Part shown: positions 1-10,748 of the stretch, piece after piece
How positions within the stretch are numbered: the first letter of the stretch is position 1
Layout of the letters: each line of letters starts with the position of its first letter
Assembly (NCBI GenBank): GCA_032718475.1
Contig: JAUCBJ010000152.1
Location: 1 to 53,047, forward strand
Reading direction: 5' to 3'
Length of the DNA: 53,047 nt
Source of the DNA: Nemertoderma westbladi
Lineage: Eukaryota > Xenacoelomorpha > Nemertodermatida > Nemertodermatidae
Notes under the pieces: model-generated
Database searches by the model: none
What the model was told of the DNA's origin: nothing
What the model saw: only the letters and a program-made list of their open reading frames with translations
Program-made: the position numbers and the translations under genes

Positions 1-200
1 CTCCCGGGAATTTCCAGCGGGTGAATGGTCGCGCACGGATTGGTTTCGACTAGTGTAGTGAATCAAATACTTGTCATAGACTAAAAAGCGATTTATTATC
101 TAGAAGACATTCTAATTTGGCGGGTTAAACTGCCAAAGGTCTGAAAGCGCGAACAGGGTCAGCCAAAATCTGACGTCAGCATGTTCATTTATAGGTGCTA
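1..200 (+). repeat. Diverged dispersed repeat, partner of 49743-49911
   Basis: This stretch matches the reverse complement of about 49743-49911. Both begin CTCCCGGG, share a GGGTGAATG-TCGCGCA block, and later share a GGTTAAACTGC / AAAGGTCT / AGCGCGAACAG block. The internal parts are diverged. The partner lies immediately upstream of the LINE reverse transcriptase fragment on the minus strand, so this is probably a second, edge-truncated copy of part of the same retroelement or of its insertion neighbourhood. No open frame is maintained here. Bases 200-1190 hold no gene that I can support; the only feature is a 19-G run at 353-371. Confidence 0.55.
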
Positions 201-1190
201 CAGTAGAAGAGATATAGCAGAAGAGTAAATAGCTTGCCTATTTTAATTGTTCGAAGCCCCCGAAGGCCCCTAGCATGACCTTCTGTTTCAGTTACCAGTC
301 ACCATGTTTCAGTGATTAGGACGCGAAACTTTTTTTAATCTGATTTAGGGGAGGGGGGGGGGGGGGGGGGGTCAACGCCTATCTGATGACATCTGATTTA
401 GGGGATGGAGGGGGTCAACATTTTGGGGAAAAGTGCAGACGCCATATTTGGACGGCCCCTAGTTTCTGGGTCACTTTGACCTTTTGGCACCAATAATTTT
501 CTAAAATATATTACATACATGAATGTCTGGCAAAAAAGTCAAAGTGATGATTATTGTTAATTGTATAGATGATATTGTATACAATGATACCATGATTCAG
601 TGAGTGACACCACCCAATCTTCCCGTTTTTCTATAAATATCCATGAGATTGCATGAAATTTGAAACAGAAATACTTTTACCTTCCAACTGTTTAGCGGTT
701 GAGTCGGAATTTTCGCTTTGAATCTTTTTGCTACAAGCGGTTAAAAAGGGATATAATAATTACCTTGAAAATCATGATAATAAAATTTAAATGTTAAAGT
801 TCCATTAATAATGGATTTTTTGTAACCGAGAAGTGGAACAGAAACATTATATTTATAATTTCTTTTGACATTATTAGTTTGCAATAAACTGGGTTTGTCC
901 AATGTGGCAGCAGACGATAGTAATAAGAGCGAAAATCATTAAAAATAAGTTTTTGATCAAACGTAAAGTTATTGAAACATTTATAACGGCAGCCACATAC
1001 TACTCGGTGTTGGTGACTTACTATCAATGAATTTTCCCACCCTATTAGAATAAGATTCCCCTGCGGCTCTGGACTTTAATTCTAGATAGATGATTTTCTA
1101 GAGATTCACCTTTTGAACCCCATTTGGGTTTTGTTACATTTAACCTAGTCTCACCACGATTCATGCTGGAGACAACCTCCGTAATACATT

Positions 1191-1256
1191 ACAGGCCACC
1201 AGAAAATATTTTTTTTTAACATTGTATAACAAAATATATATTTTCTGGTGGCCTGT
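1191..1256. repeat. Perfect 19-bp hairpin (MITE-like)
   Basis: ACAGGCCACCAGAAAATAT (1191-1209) is followed after 28 bases by its exact reverse complement (1238-1256). The similarity continues outward with two or three mismatches (TACATT versus TACAGT). It is either a very small foldback/MITE or the paired ends of one. No clear target duplication was found. Confidence 0.6.
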
Positions 1257-1334
1257 ACTGTAGTATCAAATCCTTCCTACACTTTTTCATCATCGTAACT
1301 TTCTTCAAGTAAATAGTCATTGTCAACAATCTCG

Positions 1335-1635
1335 TTCATTGAGATATTGTATTCTCGCTATGGAGACATTACAACATCAGGGGTCATTGAGACATTGTAT
1401 TCTCGCTCTGGAGACATTACAACATCAGGGGTCATTGAGACATTGTATTCTCGCTCTGGAGACATTACAACATCAGGGGTCATTGAGACATTGTATTCTC
1501 GCTCTGGAGACATTACAACATCAGGGGTCATTGAGACATTGTATTCTCGCTCTGGAGACATTACAACATCAGGGGTCATTGAGACATTGTATTCTCGCTC
1601 TGGAGACATTACAAATCAGGCGTCATTGAGATATT
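1335..1635. repeat. 48-bp minisatellite, about six copies
   Basis: The unit begins GTCATTGAGACATTG and recurs exactly every 48 bases (unit starts near 1335, 1383, 1431, 1479, 1527 and 1575). The first and last copies carry most of the substitutions. Because 48 is a multiple of three, three reading frames stay open through it, but nothing around it suggests a gene. Bases 1636-1838 show no gene. Confidence 0.9.
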
Positions 1636-1852
1636 AGTCTGTGATAATGGCAGTTATAATTCTATTGTTAATAGGTCTATCATGCTTGTTGGTTCTAGAA
1701 TTTCTAGCAACTCATTGGGTAAAAGTCCTCTGTACATACTCATAGTTTATGATATTACAAATAGATTTATTTGTATTTCTTAATAGTAATTTGTATTAAT
1801 TATAGGCCTTTAAATAACATTAAGTATTATAGTAATATTAATAAAAAGTAAG

Positions 1853-2109
1853 CAAAGCAAAGCAAACAGTCGGCCGAAGCCGGAGGCGACCCGAAGGCTC
1901 CTCTTTCGATAGCTGCTACCCGAGGGTAGGGGTGGTCGCTACTCCTACCCCAAGATTTGCTCCCAGTTATTTAACTGGTACTCATTTTATCGACCCCAGT
2001 GGATGAAAGGCTGAGTGGACCCTGACGGGGCTGAACCTACAACCAATAGATTGCAGGCCCGGCGCTCAGCCAACTGAGCTACCCTGCCGTAGGGGTAGAA
2101 TAAAAAGTG
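1853..2109 (-). mobile_element. tRNA-derived SINE with 14-bp target duplication
   Basis: Read on the minus strand, the element starts near 2100 with an RNA polymerase III type 2 promoter: A box TAGCTCAGTTGGC and B box GGTTCAGCCCC at tRNA-like spacing. A non-tRNA body follows, ending in a short TTTGC-repeat tail at about 1853-1868. TAATAAAAAGTAAG occurs on both sides (1839-1852 and 2110-2123), which is the expected target duplication for LINE-mobilised SINEs. The tRNA-like part is too diverged and lacks the 3' acceptor structure of a functional tRNA. I cannot assign a named SINE family. Confidence 0.85.
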
Positions 2110-2123
2110 TAATAAAAAGTAAG

Positions 2124-2820
2124 ATGTCTTAAATATAGCCAAATCAGTTTTTTCAATAATGTTAACCACCAATCTATTGATGCGTTTGAACTCTTAATGA
2201 TTAATTACTACAGTAAACCTAATATGATAATAATAAAATATTTAAATTTAAAATAATATAAATAAATTGAATTATCCATTCCCCTGGACCCACATTGGTA
2301 CATTTGGTTCCAAGTGTATCTACTCAGAAAATCCTCTTCCTAGAGAGAGTATTTTTACATTAACCGTAACACACGGTTCTCAGCCTTATCCGTGCATATA
2401 TAAAGTTACCCGCCGTATTACATCCGGTCCGAGCTACGGTGTTAAGTAATATTCCAATTATTGCATAAAATAGGAGGTGTACTGCATAATGTAGAACTTT
2501 ATATGGCGGGCCCCAGATGTGAGAATGCTTTATAATCCAGATGAGAAGAATACATTACTACAGACGTGTTCCAGAATCTAGTTTATTGATACTGAGTTAG
2601 TAAATTTAGTTCAGTTGCTGCAAATTTAATAACTTTACAGGAGGATATACCAGAGCAATGATAAGTTGACATAACGTAACAAAATACAGTAACAACATCG
2701 GATGCAAGTACTTGCATTAATTTAGTCTCAATTTAGCTATTCCTTACAACACTAGCTGGCAAAAATAGACACCGTATGTAATCAAATTGTTGCAATGCTA
2801 ACAGAATTGCATTCCATCAG
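2124..2820. other. No gene seen
   Basis: AT-rich DNA with a 60-codon plus-strand open frame at 2267-2449. It has no recognisable domain, conserved motif or supporting context, so I do not call it a gene. Confidence 0.5.
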
Positions 2821-2865
2821 TATACTACGGAGCCCCTAAAGGGACATGGGTTTCCCCCTTTTTTT

Positions 2866-3326
2866 CTAAGTCCGGCCCGGAGATACTATCTCAGGCCCGG
2901 AGATACTAAGTCCGGCCCGGAGATACTATCTCAGGCCCGGAGATACTATCCAGCCCGGAGATACTAAGTCCGGTCGGGAGATACTATCTCAGGCCCGGAG
3001 ATACTAAGTCCGGCCCGGAGATACTATCTCAGGCCCTGAGATACTAAGTCCGGCCCGGAGATACTATCTCAGGCCCTGAGATACTAAGTCCGGCCCGGAG
3101 ATACTATCTCAGGCCCTGAGATACTAAGTCCGGCCCGGAGATACTATCTCAGGCCCGGAGATAGTAAGTCCGGCCCGGAGATACTATCTCAGGCCCTGAG
3201 ATACTAAGTCCGGCCCGGAGATACTATCTCAGGCCCTGAGATACTAAGTCCGGCCCGGAGATACTATCTCAGGCCCGGAGATACTAAGTCCGGCCCGGAG
3301 AAACTATCTCAGGCCCGGAGATACTC
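2866..3326. repeat. Left arm: (GGCCCGGAGATACTAAGTCC)n satellite
   Basis: Alternating 20-bp units GGCCCGGAGATACTAAGTCC and GGCCCGGAGATACTATCTCA form a 40-bp double unit, about 11 times. Variants such as GGCCCTGAG recur in register, which shows homogenisation of the dimer. Confidence 0.92.
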
Positions 3327-3492
3327 TGCCATCTCATACAGTTACTATAGTTTATGGGGTAGCCAATACTTCAAAGCTGCTTGTCATACTCATATCATCT
3401 CATTCAGGCCTTTGTGAGTGACCGTGGTCTATTTGCTTCGGTTTACATACACCTCTGTTGCAGTTTAACTTTACGCGGCTATTCAGCCATTG

Positions 3493-4986
3493 GGTTGTAT
3501 TGAAAAATATCGAGACATGAAAAATATCGAGAGTAAAAATAACGCGAGTAAAAACATCGAGTGTTGAAAAATAACGATAATATCGAGAGTTCAAAAAATA
3601 TCAGAGAGTAAAAATATCGAGGGTAAAAATATCGAGAGTAAAAATACCGAGTGTTGAAAAATATCGAGAGTAAAAATATCGAGAGTAAAAATATCGAGTG
3701 TTGAAAAATATCGAGAGTAAAAATATCGAGTGTTGAAAAATATCGAGTGTTGAAAAATATCGAGAGTAAAAATATCGAGTGTTGAAAAATATCGAGAGTA
3801 AAAATATCGAGTGTTGAAAAATATCGAGAGTAAAAATATCGAGTGTTGAAAAATATCGAGAGTAAAAATATCGAGTGTTGAAAAATATCGAGTGTTGAAA
3901 AATATCGAGTGTTGAAAAATATCGAGTGTTGAAAAATATCGAGTGTTGAAAAATATCGAGAGTAAAAATATCGAGTGTTGAAAAATATAGAATGTTGAAA
4001 AATATCGAGAGTAAAAATATCTATAGTAACAATTTTTTTAAATAAGGGTTGTATGATAATTTTTTTTCACTAAAAATGTTCTAGAACAACAATATTTATC
4101 AACATTTGGTAGCTTATACGTGTTCTATATATTTTAAAATATATATATTTACAAAATTTATCTAGACTTTTTTATAATATTTATCAAAATTTATAGCTAG
4201 CACTTCTTTTATAATATTTATTAAAAAAATAGCAAAAACTAGCTAGTATAATAAATCTGGTAAATGGGTACCACATTATCGGTATTACATAATGCCATTC
4301 ACTTGCACTTGCACTGTTGTAACCCATGCACTGCAATATTGTTCCATAATTCTAAATAAAATGCTCAAGCAAAATGCAATATTTTTACTCTTGATATTTT
4401 TCAACACTCGATATTTTTCAACACTCGATATTTTTACTCTCGATATTTTTCAACACTCGATATTTTTACTCTCGATATTTTTCAACACTCGATATTTTTC
4501 AACACTCGATATTTTTACTCTCGATATTTTTCAACACTCGATATTTTTACCTCTATTTTTACTCTCGATATTTTTCAACACTCGATATTTTTACTCTCGA
4601 TATTTTTACTCTCGATATTTTTCAACACTCGATATTTTTCAACACTCGATATTTTTCAACACTCGATATTTTTCAACACTCGATATTTTTACTCTCGATA
4701 TTTTTCAACACTCGATATTTTTACTCTCGATATTTTTCAACACTCGATATTTTTACTCTCGATATTTTTCAACACTCGATATTTTTACTCTCGATATTTT
4801 TCAACACTCGATATTTTTCAACACTCGATATTTTTACCTCGATATTTTTCATCTCGCGTTATTTTTACTCTCGATATTTTTTAATCACGTTAATTTTCAA
4901 CACTCATTATTTTTACTCTCGATATTTTTACTCTCGTTATTTTTACTCTCGATATTTTTCAAGTCTCGATATTTTTCACCATTACC
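3493..4986. mobile_element. Satellite-armed foldback element, copy A (8-bp TSD)
   Basis: The element starts GGTTGTATTGAAAAATATCG and ends with the reverse complement of GGTAATGGTGAAAAATATCG. It is flanked by the 8-bp duplication AGCCATTG (3485-3492 and 4987-4994). Both arms (about 3493-4018 and 4375-4986) are tandem arrays of a 15-bp unit TCGATATTTTTACTC and a 17-bp unit TCGATATTTTTCAACAC, in inverted orientation. The 356-bp core between them is non-coding and AT-rich. The core and both asymmetric ends match copy B (39811-49677) in reverse orientation. An 8-bp duplication is known for hAT, P and Merlin transposases and for sea urchin TU foldback elements; which of these moves it cannot be told from this copy. 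It is inserted in the interior of the 2823-6116 element. Confidence 0.92.
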
Positions 4987-5353
4987 AGCCATTGCCTCCA
5001 AATAATATGGAATGTTCTTATTATTGGTAGTTCATTTCTGTAGCCGTAGAAGGGTATTATCATTAAGTAAATGCCCGTTGGTAGGTCGGCTTTTATTCAA
5101 TGGCACGGGGTCATGCCTCCCTCCAGATATGTAATTACTTTGTATTGTGCTGTGCTAACAATACTCTTGTGTCTCCATATTAAATATCTCACAAATTGAA
5201 ATGTGAAACTTAATTTCCATGTTCCCGTCAAGATGTCTGTACTTGTAGAACAGCCATTGATCTGGAATTAACCCAGTTAGCTGATTGGCTGCAATTTGTT
5301 TCTGTTGATTGCTGTGTCAGCGCTATAACATCTATGAACCTGTTCTGTATTTT

Positions 5354-6072
5354 ATCTCCGGGCCTGAGATAGTATCTCCGGGCCGGACTTAGTATCTCAG
5401 GGCCTGAGATATTATCTCCGGGCCGGACTTAGTATCTCAGGGCCTGAGATAGTATCTCCGGACCGGACTTAGTATCTCCGGGCCTGAGATAGTATCTCCG
5501 GGCCGGACTTAGTATCTCAGGGCCTGAGATAGTATCTCCGGGCCGGACTTAGTATCTCCGGGCCTGAGATAGTATCTCCGGGCCGGACTTAGTATCTCAG
5601 GGCCTGAGATAGTATCTCCGGGCCGGACTTAGTATCTCCGGGCCTGAGATAGTATCTCCGGGCCGGACTTAGTATCTCAGGGCCTGAGATAGTATCTCCG
5701 GGCCGGACTTAGTATCTCAGGGCCTGAGATAGTATCTCCGGGCCGGACTTAGTATCTCCGGGCCTGAGATAGTATCTCCGGGCCGGACTTAGTATTTCAG
5801 GGCCTGAGATAGTATCTCCGGGCCGGACTTAGTATCTCCGGGCCTGAGATAGTATCTCCGGGCCGGACTTAGTATCTCAGGGCCTGAGATAGTATCTCCG
5901 GGCCGGACTTAGTATCTCCGGGCCTGAGATAGTATCTCCGGGCCGGACTTAGTATCTCAGGGCCTGAGATAGTATCTCCGGGCCGGACTTAGTATCTCCG
6001 GGCCTGAGATAGTATCTCCGGGCCGGACTTAGTATCTCCGGGCCTGAGATAGTATCTCCGGGGCGGACTTAG
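5354..6072. repeat. Right arm: inverted copy of the 20-bp satellite
   Basis: Reverse complement of the 2866-3326 array (units reading GTATCTCCGGGCCTGAGATA and GTATCTCCGGGCCGGACTTA). It is about 260 bp longer than the left arm, so the arms of one insertion differ in copy number. Confidence 0.92.
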
Positions 6073-6119
6073 AAAAAAAAGGGGGAAACCCATGTCCCTT
6101 TAGGGGCTCCGTAGTATAC

Positions 6120-6412
6120 CGATATATCCGGACTAGTGAAAGATTTAAGGAAAGGAGAAACTTAACAAATATATATAAAATAAATAAATAAAATGTATTG
6201 CAAATAAATATACAAAACTTTTTGTTTATAAAAAGTGTAGAATCTTATTTATTAAAGAATTCCATCACTTCCATAAATAATAGGATAAACTATCGCTGTT
6301 TGAAATATAATAATATATCCAGCAATATTATCGAATACGACGTATTGAGAATGGTAAATTAAAACGTTCAATTATTATGTGTATTGGTGTAGGTTAACCT
6401 TACAACATGTAT
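6120..6412. other. AT-rich spacer, no gene
   Basis: Short spacer between two transposable elements. No open frame or repeat of note. Confidence 0.5.
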
Positions 6413-6416
6413 GAGT

Positions 6417-8552
6417 GGGTCGTTCTCACAAAAAGTGGCCAAACTTTTATGTCAAAATGTCCATGCATTCGCACTGTTATATTTCCAAACGACACAGATT
6501 TAACCCCATGAACCTATATACCAATTGGAAGAGCGGAAATCTGCTCATATTTCAGCAAATTTTCAACAGATTCCATTCACAACCTAGAGAATGACACCAT
6601 TTCAAATATCGAAAATGTATGTTTTTTGAAATGTCACATTGAATTGTTTTGAAATATTTGGCTTCTGAGCTAAAGTAATGAAAGCAAAGGTTCCACATAC
6701 CATACATCAAAATAAAGCAAATTTAATGCTCTTTCACATACTATTGGTGGTTTTCAACCGAAGCTACTCACATTTTATATATTTACTATTTACTAAAAAT
6801 TAATTACGCCGTCACTAGCATTTTGTCCACCATGTAACGCTCGTTTTTATGACATGGTTTTTTTATATTTGTTCACAACATCTCCAAGTGAGATATTTCT
6901 AAACGGCGATTTATTTAGCTATCAGCAGGTAAAAAAATTATAAGAATTCGTTCATTAGAACTCGAGGGTTGTGCGAAAACGTAAATCTACATAAAATACC
7001 GTCATTAGGAATGTCCTCAATGTAACGCTACTTTGAATAGCGATAACTTTTGCTTTACTAATCATATCGACACCATTGAGGGCTCATATGAAAGAGCAAT
7101 CGCAGATCTATCGAATCATATATTTGATTTTAATATAGTTTCAAAACAGACTATAGTCAACGCCATGCTAATGAAAAATGTCTTCAATGTCCATCATGTA
7201 ACGCATGTAACGCTGTCACAATCAATAGCGTTACACTTGAGACATGGCCATCATGTAACGTAGTTGGGCCTGAACATACCAAGCAGTACGAGTGGCGTTT
7301 CTTTTTACAAATTAGGCAGTCAGGGTCAAATTAACAATAGTCGATGGTTTCTGGTTTTCAGTATTTAGTATAAACTACTGTAGTAGTAATATTATCTGTT
7401 GTAGTCTGTATTACCTAGTACCTAAAGGGTTTAGGAAAAGCTCATGAGCTTGTTTACCTTTCTTTATTTCGGTTCTAAAACAGTACTTCTTAATCGTCAT
7501 GCAATTACAATTGTCAAACGGAATTAAGCGTGTTGTGTCCGGTAAGAACTTCTCGATTGAATTTAGTGATGGTGTTACACGTGAAGGACATAGAGATTAA
7601 GTTAGTGATGGGATGGCGTTACACGTGAAGGACTTAGAGATTAAGTTAGTGATGGCGTTACACGTGAAGGACTTAGAGATTGAGTTAGTGATGTCGTTAC
7701 ACGTGAAGGACTTAGAGATTAAGTTAGTGATGGCGTTACACGTGAAGGACTTAGAGATTAAGTTAGTGATAGCGTTACACGTGAAGGACATAGAGATTAA
7801 GTTAGTGATGGCGTTACACGTGAAGGACTTAGTTACACGTGAAGGACATAGAGATTAAGTTAGTGATGGGATGGCGTTACACGTGAAGGACTTAGAGATT
7901 AAGTTAGTGATGGCGTTACACGTGAAGGACTTAGAGATTGAGTTAGTGATGGCGTTACACGTGAAGGACTTAGTTACACGTGAAGGAATTAGAGATTACG
8001 TTAGTGATGGTTTTAAGGATTCCGTTAACTATTTTGTACAATTAGTGTTACGTTACAATATTATGTATATTCAATATTCACATTGTATGTATGCAATAAT
8101 ACAAACTAAATAATTTGCAAATTTGAAAAATATTATTTTCAGCCATTGGGTCGATAAATCCTTAGTTTACGGTTAATAATGAAAGTGACATTACATGACA
8201 TACAAGCGACTGTTGAATTTCTGGTATATATTTAAAATGTCAAATCCTGGATACTGATTGGCTAACAAGTAGCGTTACATTCGAGACAACGAGTTTGATT
8301 GTGGGCGTTCTGTGAAATGAAGGCTTCTGATTGGCTAACAAGTAGCGTTACACCAAGGACAAAATGTTACATTGTGGACATTAGTTTTTCGCGAATAAAA
8401 CCTTACGACTTTACTAAAAAAACGGCCCACTAGTGTATTCGAAATCGCCTCATCGAGTGCTCTCGAAATATGTATATATTTACATGGTTTTGACAAAAAA
8501 AAAATTGACAATTTTTTCTCAAAATTTTGGCCACTTTTTGTGAGAACAACCC
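6417..8552. mobile_element. Inverted-repeat element with internal 39-bp minisatellite
   Basis: The ends are inverted: GGGTCGTTCTCACAAAAAGT at the left and its near-exact complement at the right (GGGTTGTTCTCACAAAAAGT when reversed). Similarity runs about 32 bp with two mismatches. A 4-bp duplication GAGT flanks it (6413-6416 and 8553-8556). The word AGCGTTACA, or its complement TGTAACGCT, occurs repeatedly in the subterminal parts (for example near 6834, 7022, 7203, 7227, 8272 and 8344). GATTGGCTAACAAGTAGCGT is duplicated at about 8260 and 8330. No transposase is present, so it is non-autonomous. The superfamily is unassigned. Confidence 0.8.
7566..8012. repeat. 39-bp minisatellite
   Basis: The unit contains GGCGTTACACGTGAAGGACT followed by TAGAGATTAAGTTAGTGAT, period 39 bp, about ten full or partial copies. 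Two copies are shortened so that GTTACACGTGAAGGAC recurs at a closer spacing, and a block of several units looks duplicated as a higher-order unit. Frames of 80 codons run through it only because 39 is divisible by three. Confidence 0.9.
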
Positions 8553-8556
8553 GAGT

Positions 8557-10748
8557 ATTCTAAACAAGTATTATTACTCTTAAATCAACATGAATTAAAC
8601 TAAAACTAAACCACAAATAATATCAAAACAATTAAATATAATTCACTACTCCTATATACTACTACTTACTACTACTTCTATATATTTACAGTTGTATTAT
8701 TTATATTGGTTGAATTGGAAGTCGTTCAAAGGACATTATTTACTCCGCCAAAATATGAAATACAACTAGTTATAAATGAAAATGACTAGCTTTAGTTATT
8801 CAAAATATTATAACTAGAAATTATATTATTAACTAACAACTTAAATCTATAACTGAAGATGATGCTTCAAATGTAATTACTTACCAAAAATCTATACAAA
8901 CAGAATAATTTAATACGGGTATGTAAATTGTATTAATTATGTATGTAAAGTTTATAAGTTATGTAGTACAATGTCATCCCATTACAATTCATAAAACTAC
9001 AAGTTGTATTGATATACCCCCCCCCCCCCCCCTCCCATTCCATCGAATAGTTATAATTTGTGACTTTAACATTTATATTAAAAGGGAGTGTGCTCAGAAT
9101 GGTTATTGCTAATGGTATATAATTGGAACACATACACTATACAATTTAATACATGTAGGCGTATGCATTCTAGGGCGTATAATCGCATAAGCCTCACACA
9201 CGTCCGTGGCATACGGTAAGCAGCTAAGTATATTCACAAAGAGGAATGCAATATTTATTACTAATGAGAAAACAAGATGTTGCCAATAATAATTAATATT
9301 GACAGAAATATTTAGTTTGCAAAATTAATATAATTTTGTACCGTACTGATCCTCTACTAGCCAAAAGCAGACAAACAATGTAAATATAATATACTGTTTT
9401 ATTTAACTTAAAGGTATTCTGCACACTTTTATTTGGATCACCTCAAATACTATGTAATGGTACACAAACAATAAAGTTAATGGCGCATATTTACTTCTTA
9501 AAAATTAATTTAATTTAAAACATTAAGGGAAATGAGCAGGTTATAGAAGCCAAAACAGTAAACGGAACTTTAGTATTTCACTTGCAGTTAATAATTTGCG
9601 CCACCATCTGAATCATCAATGTTAGCTATAAATTTTAAGTAAGGTTTTTTGGAACATAAAAATATATCATATATATATAATAGAGTTTCTGAGAATTAGT
9701 TAAAAAAACTATTAAAATATCGGCTCGTTTATATTGTAAAATTTAAAGGCCTATAATAGTGACCCTTTACATATAAAAAAATGAAATCATTATTTTGAAT
9801 AGATTTATTATTCAACAGTGCAAATAATATTAAATTAACAGTTTTTCATTTTTATAGAAAAAGAAGCACATTTTTTTTAAATTCTAAGCTTAAAAAAAAA
9901 GAAAATAAAGACATTGAATTTAAATAAATGTAATTATTAATTCTTCGTTATTTTATTATAAAAATTCATAATTTTCATGACAATTAATACCATATAATAT
10001 GTATGAATAATAGAACATAAAAAAAACGAACGTTCTCAGAAACAGTAATATATATATATATATATGGCAGAAATCGGTTACAAGAAATTTTTACTATTTA
10101 TTGTAATTCAAACTCCTTTTTTAGAGGAGGCGGTATATGAAACTCTAAAATAAGAAAATAGAGTAATAATTAGAATTACATGTCGTAGCCGGTATCTATA
10201 AAATATTTTCTATGGATTTGTGAGCAGTGATTCAACCTACAGTATATATGTACATATACCGGAATATATAATTAGTTTATTTTCGAAAATACATTCTTGC
10301 ATCAAACACATTCAGCTTACAAATTAACATTTAAAATCAAAATGTATATATTTAGGAAAAACGTCAAATACGTACGTACATACTGGTACATCACATAGAA
10401 ACTATATAATTCAACTCATCAAGCGCTGCTTCAGTAACAGTATAGGAACAGTAAATATTACATGATAAAAAGTAAAACAGCCATTCATAAACAAATCATC
10501 AATAAATGAGTATATACCGATAGCGATCACTCCTCTATAACTTGTAGCGACAACCACAATCCATTACGATTCCATTAAGACATACAATAGATGCTGAAGA
10601 AGAATTCACTAGTGTATTACATAAATGACAGATATATATAGTCTTTGGATCTGACTGACAACACAATCTCAGTATGAAGAGACAAAGCGGTAGTATCAGT
10701 TTCACGCAGTATTAATGATCGCAACATACTCTAAAGGTTGTCACAGAA
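8557..10748. other. AT-rich intergenic region downstream of HMGB gene 1
   Basis: No supportable gene. Contains a 16-C run (9017-9032), simple AT stretches and, on the minus strand, several potential AATAAA-type signals (seen as TTTATT on the plus strand, for example near 10096) that could serve the 3' end of the upstream HMGB gene. The true polyadenylation site cannot be placed from sequence alone. Confidence 0.45.

Larger units (their letters stand above)
2823..6116. mobile_element. Foldback transposon with 20-bp-repeat arms (TA-flanked)
   Basis: The ends are inverted copies of TACTACGGAGCCCCTAAAGG and continue for about 45 bases (to 2868 on the left, from 6070 on the right) with almost no mismatch. 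They lead into long inverted arms of a 20-bp repeat. The insertion is flanked by TA (2821-2822 and 6117-6118). Because the sequence is locally TATA, a TATA duplication is equally possible. The interior is only about 530 bp (3327-3492 plus 4987-5353) once a nested element is removed, and it encodes nothing, so this is a non-autonomous element. Superfamily is unresolved; a TA duplication would suit Tc1/mariner-like transposases. Confidence 0.85.

Noticed and set aside
1320-1637. 105-codon frame over the 48-bp minisatellite
   Set aside because: Three frames are open at once because the period is a multiple of three. No signal outside the array.
2020-2100. tRNA gene on the minus strand
   Set aside because: Only the A and B boxes are tRNA-like. 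The sequence continues into a SINE body with tail and 14-bp target duplication.
2866-6072. CRISPR-like array
   Set aside because: Units are contiguous without unique spacers, and the host is an animal. They are inverted transposon arms.
7613-8113. 80-codon frames over the 39-bp minisatellite
   Set aside because: Artefact of a period divisible by three inside a non-coding transposon.
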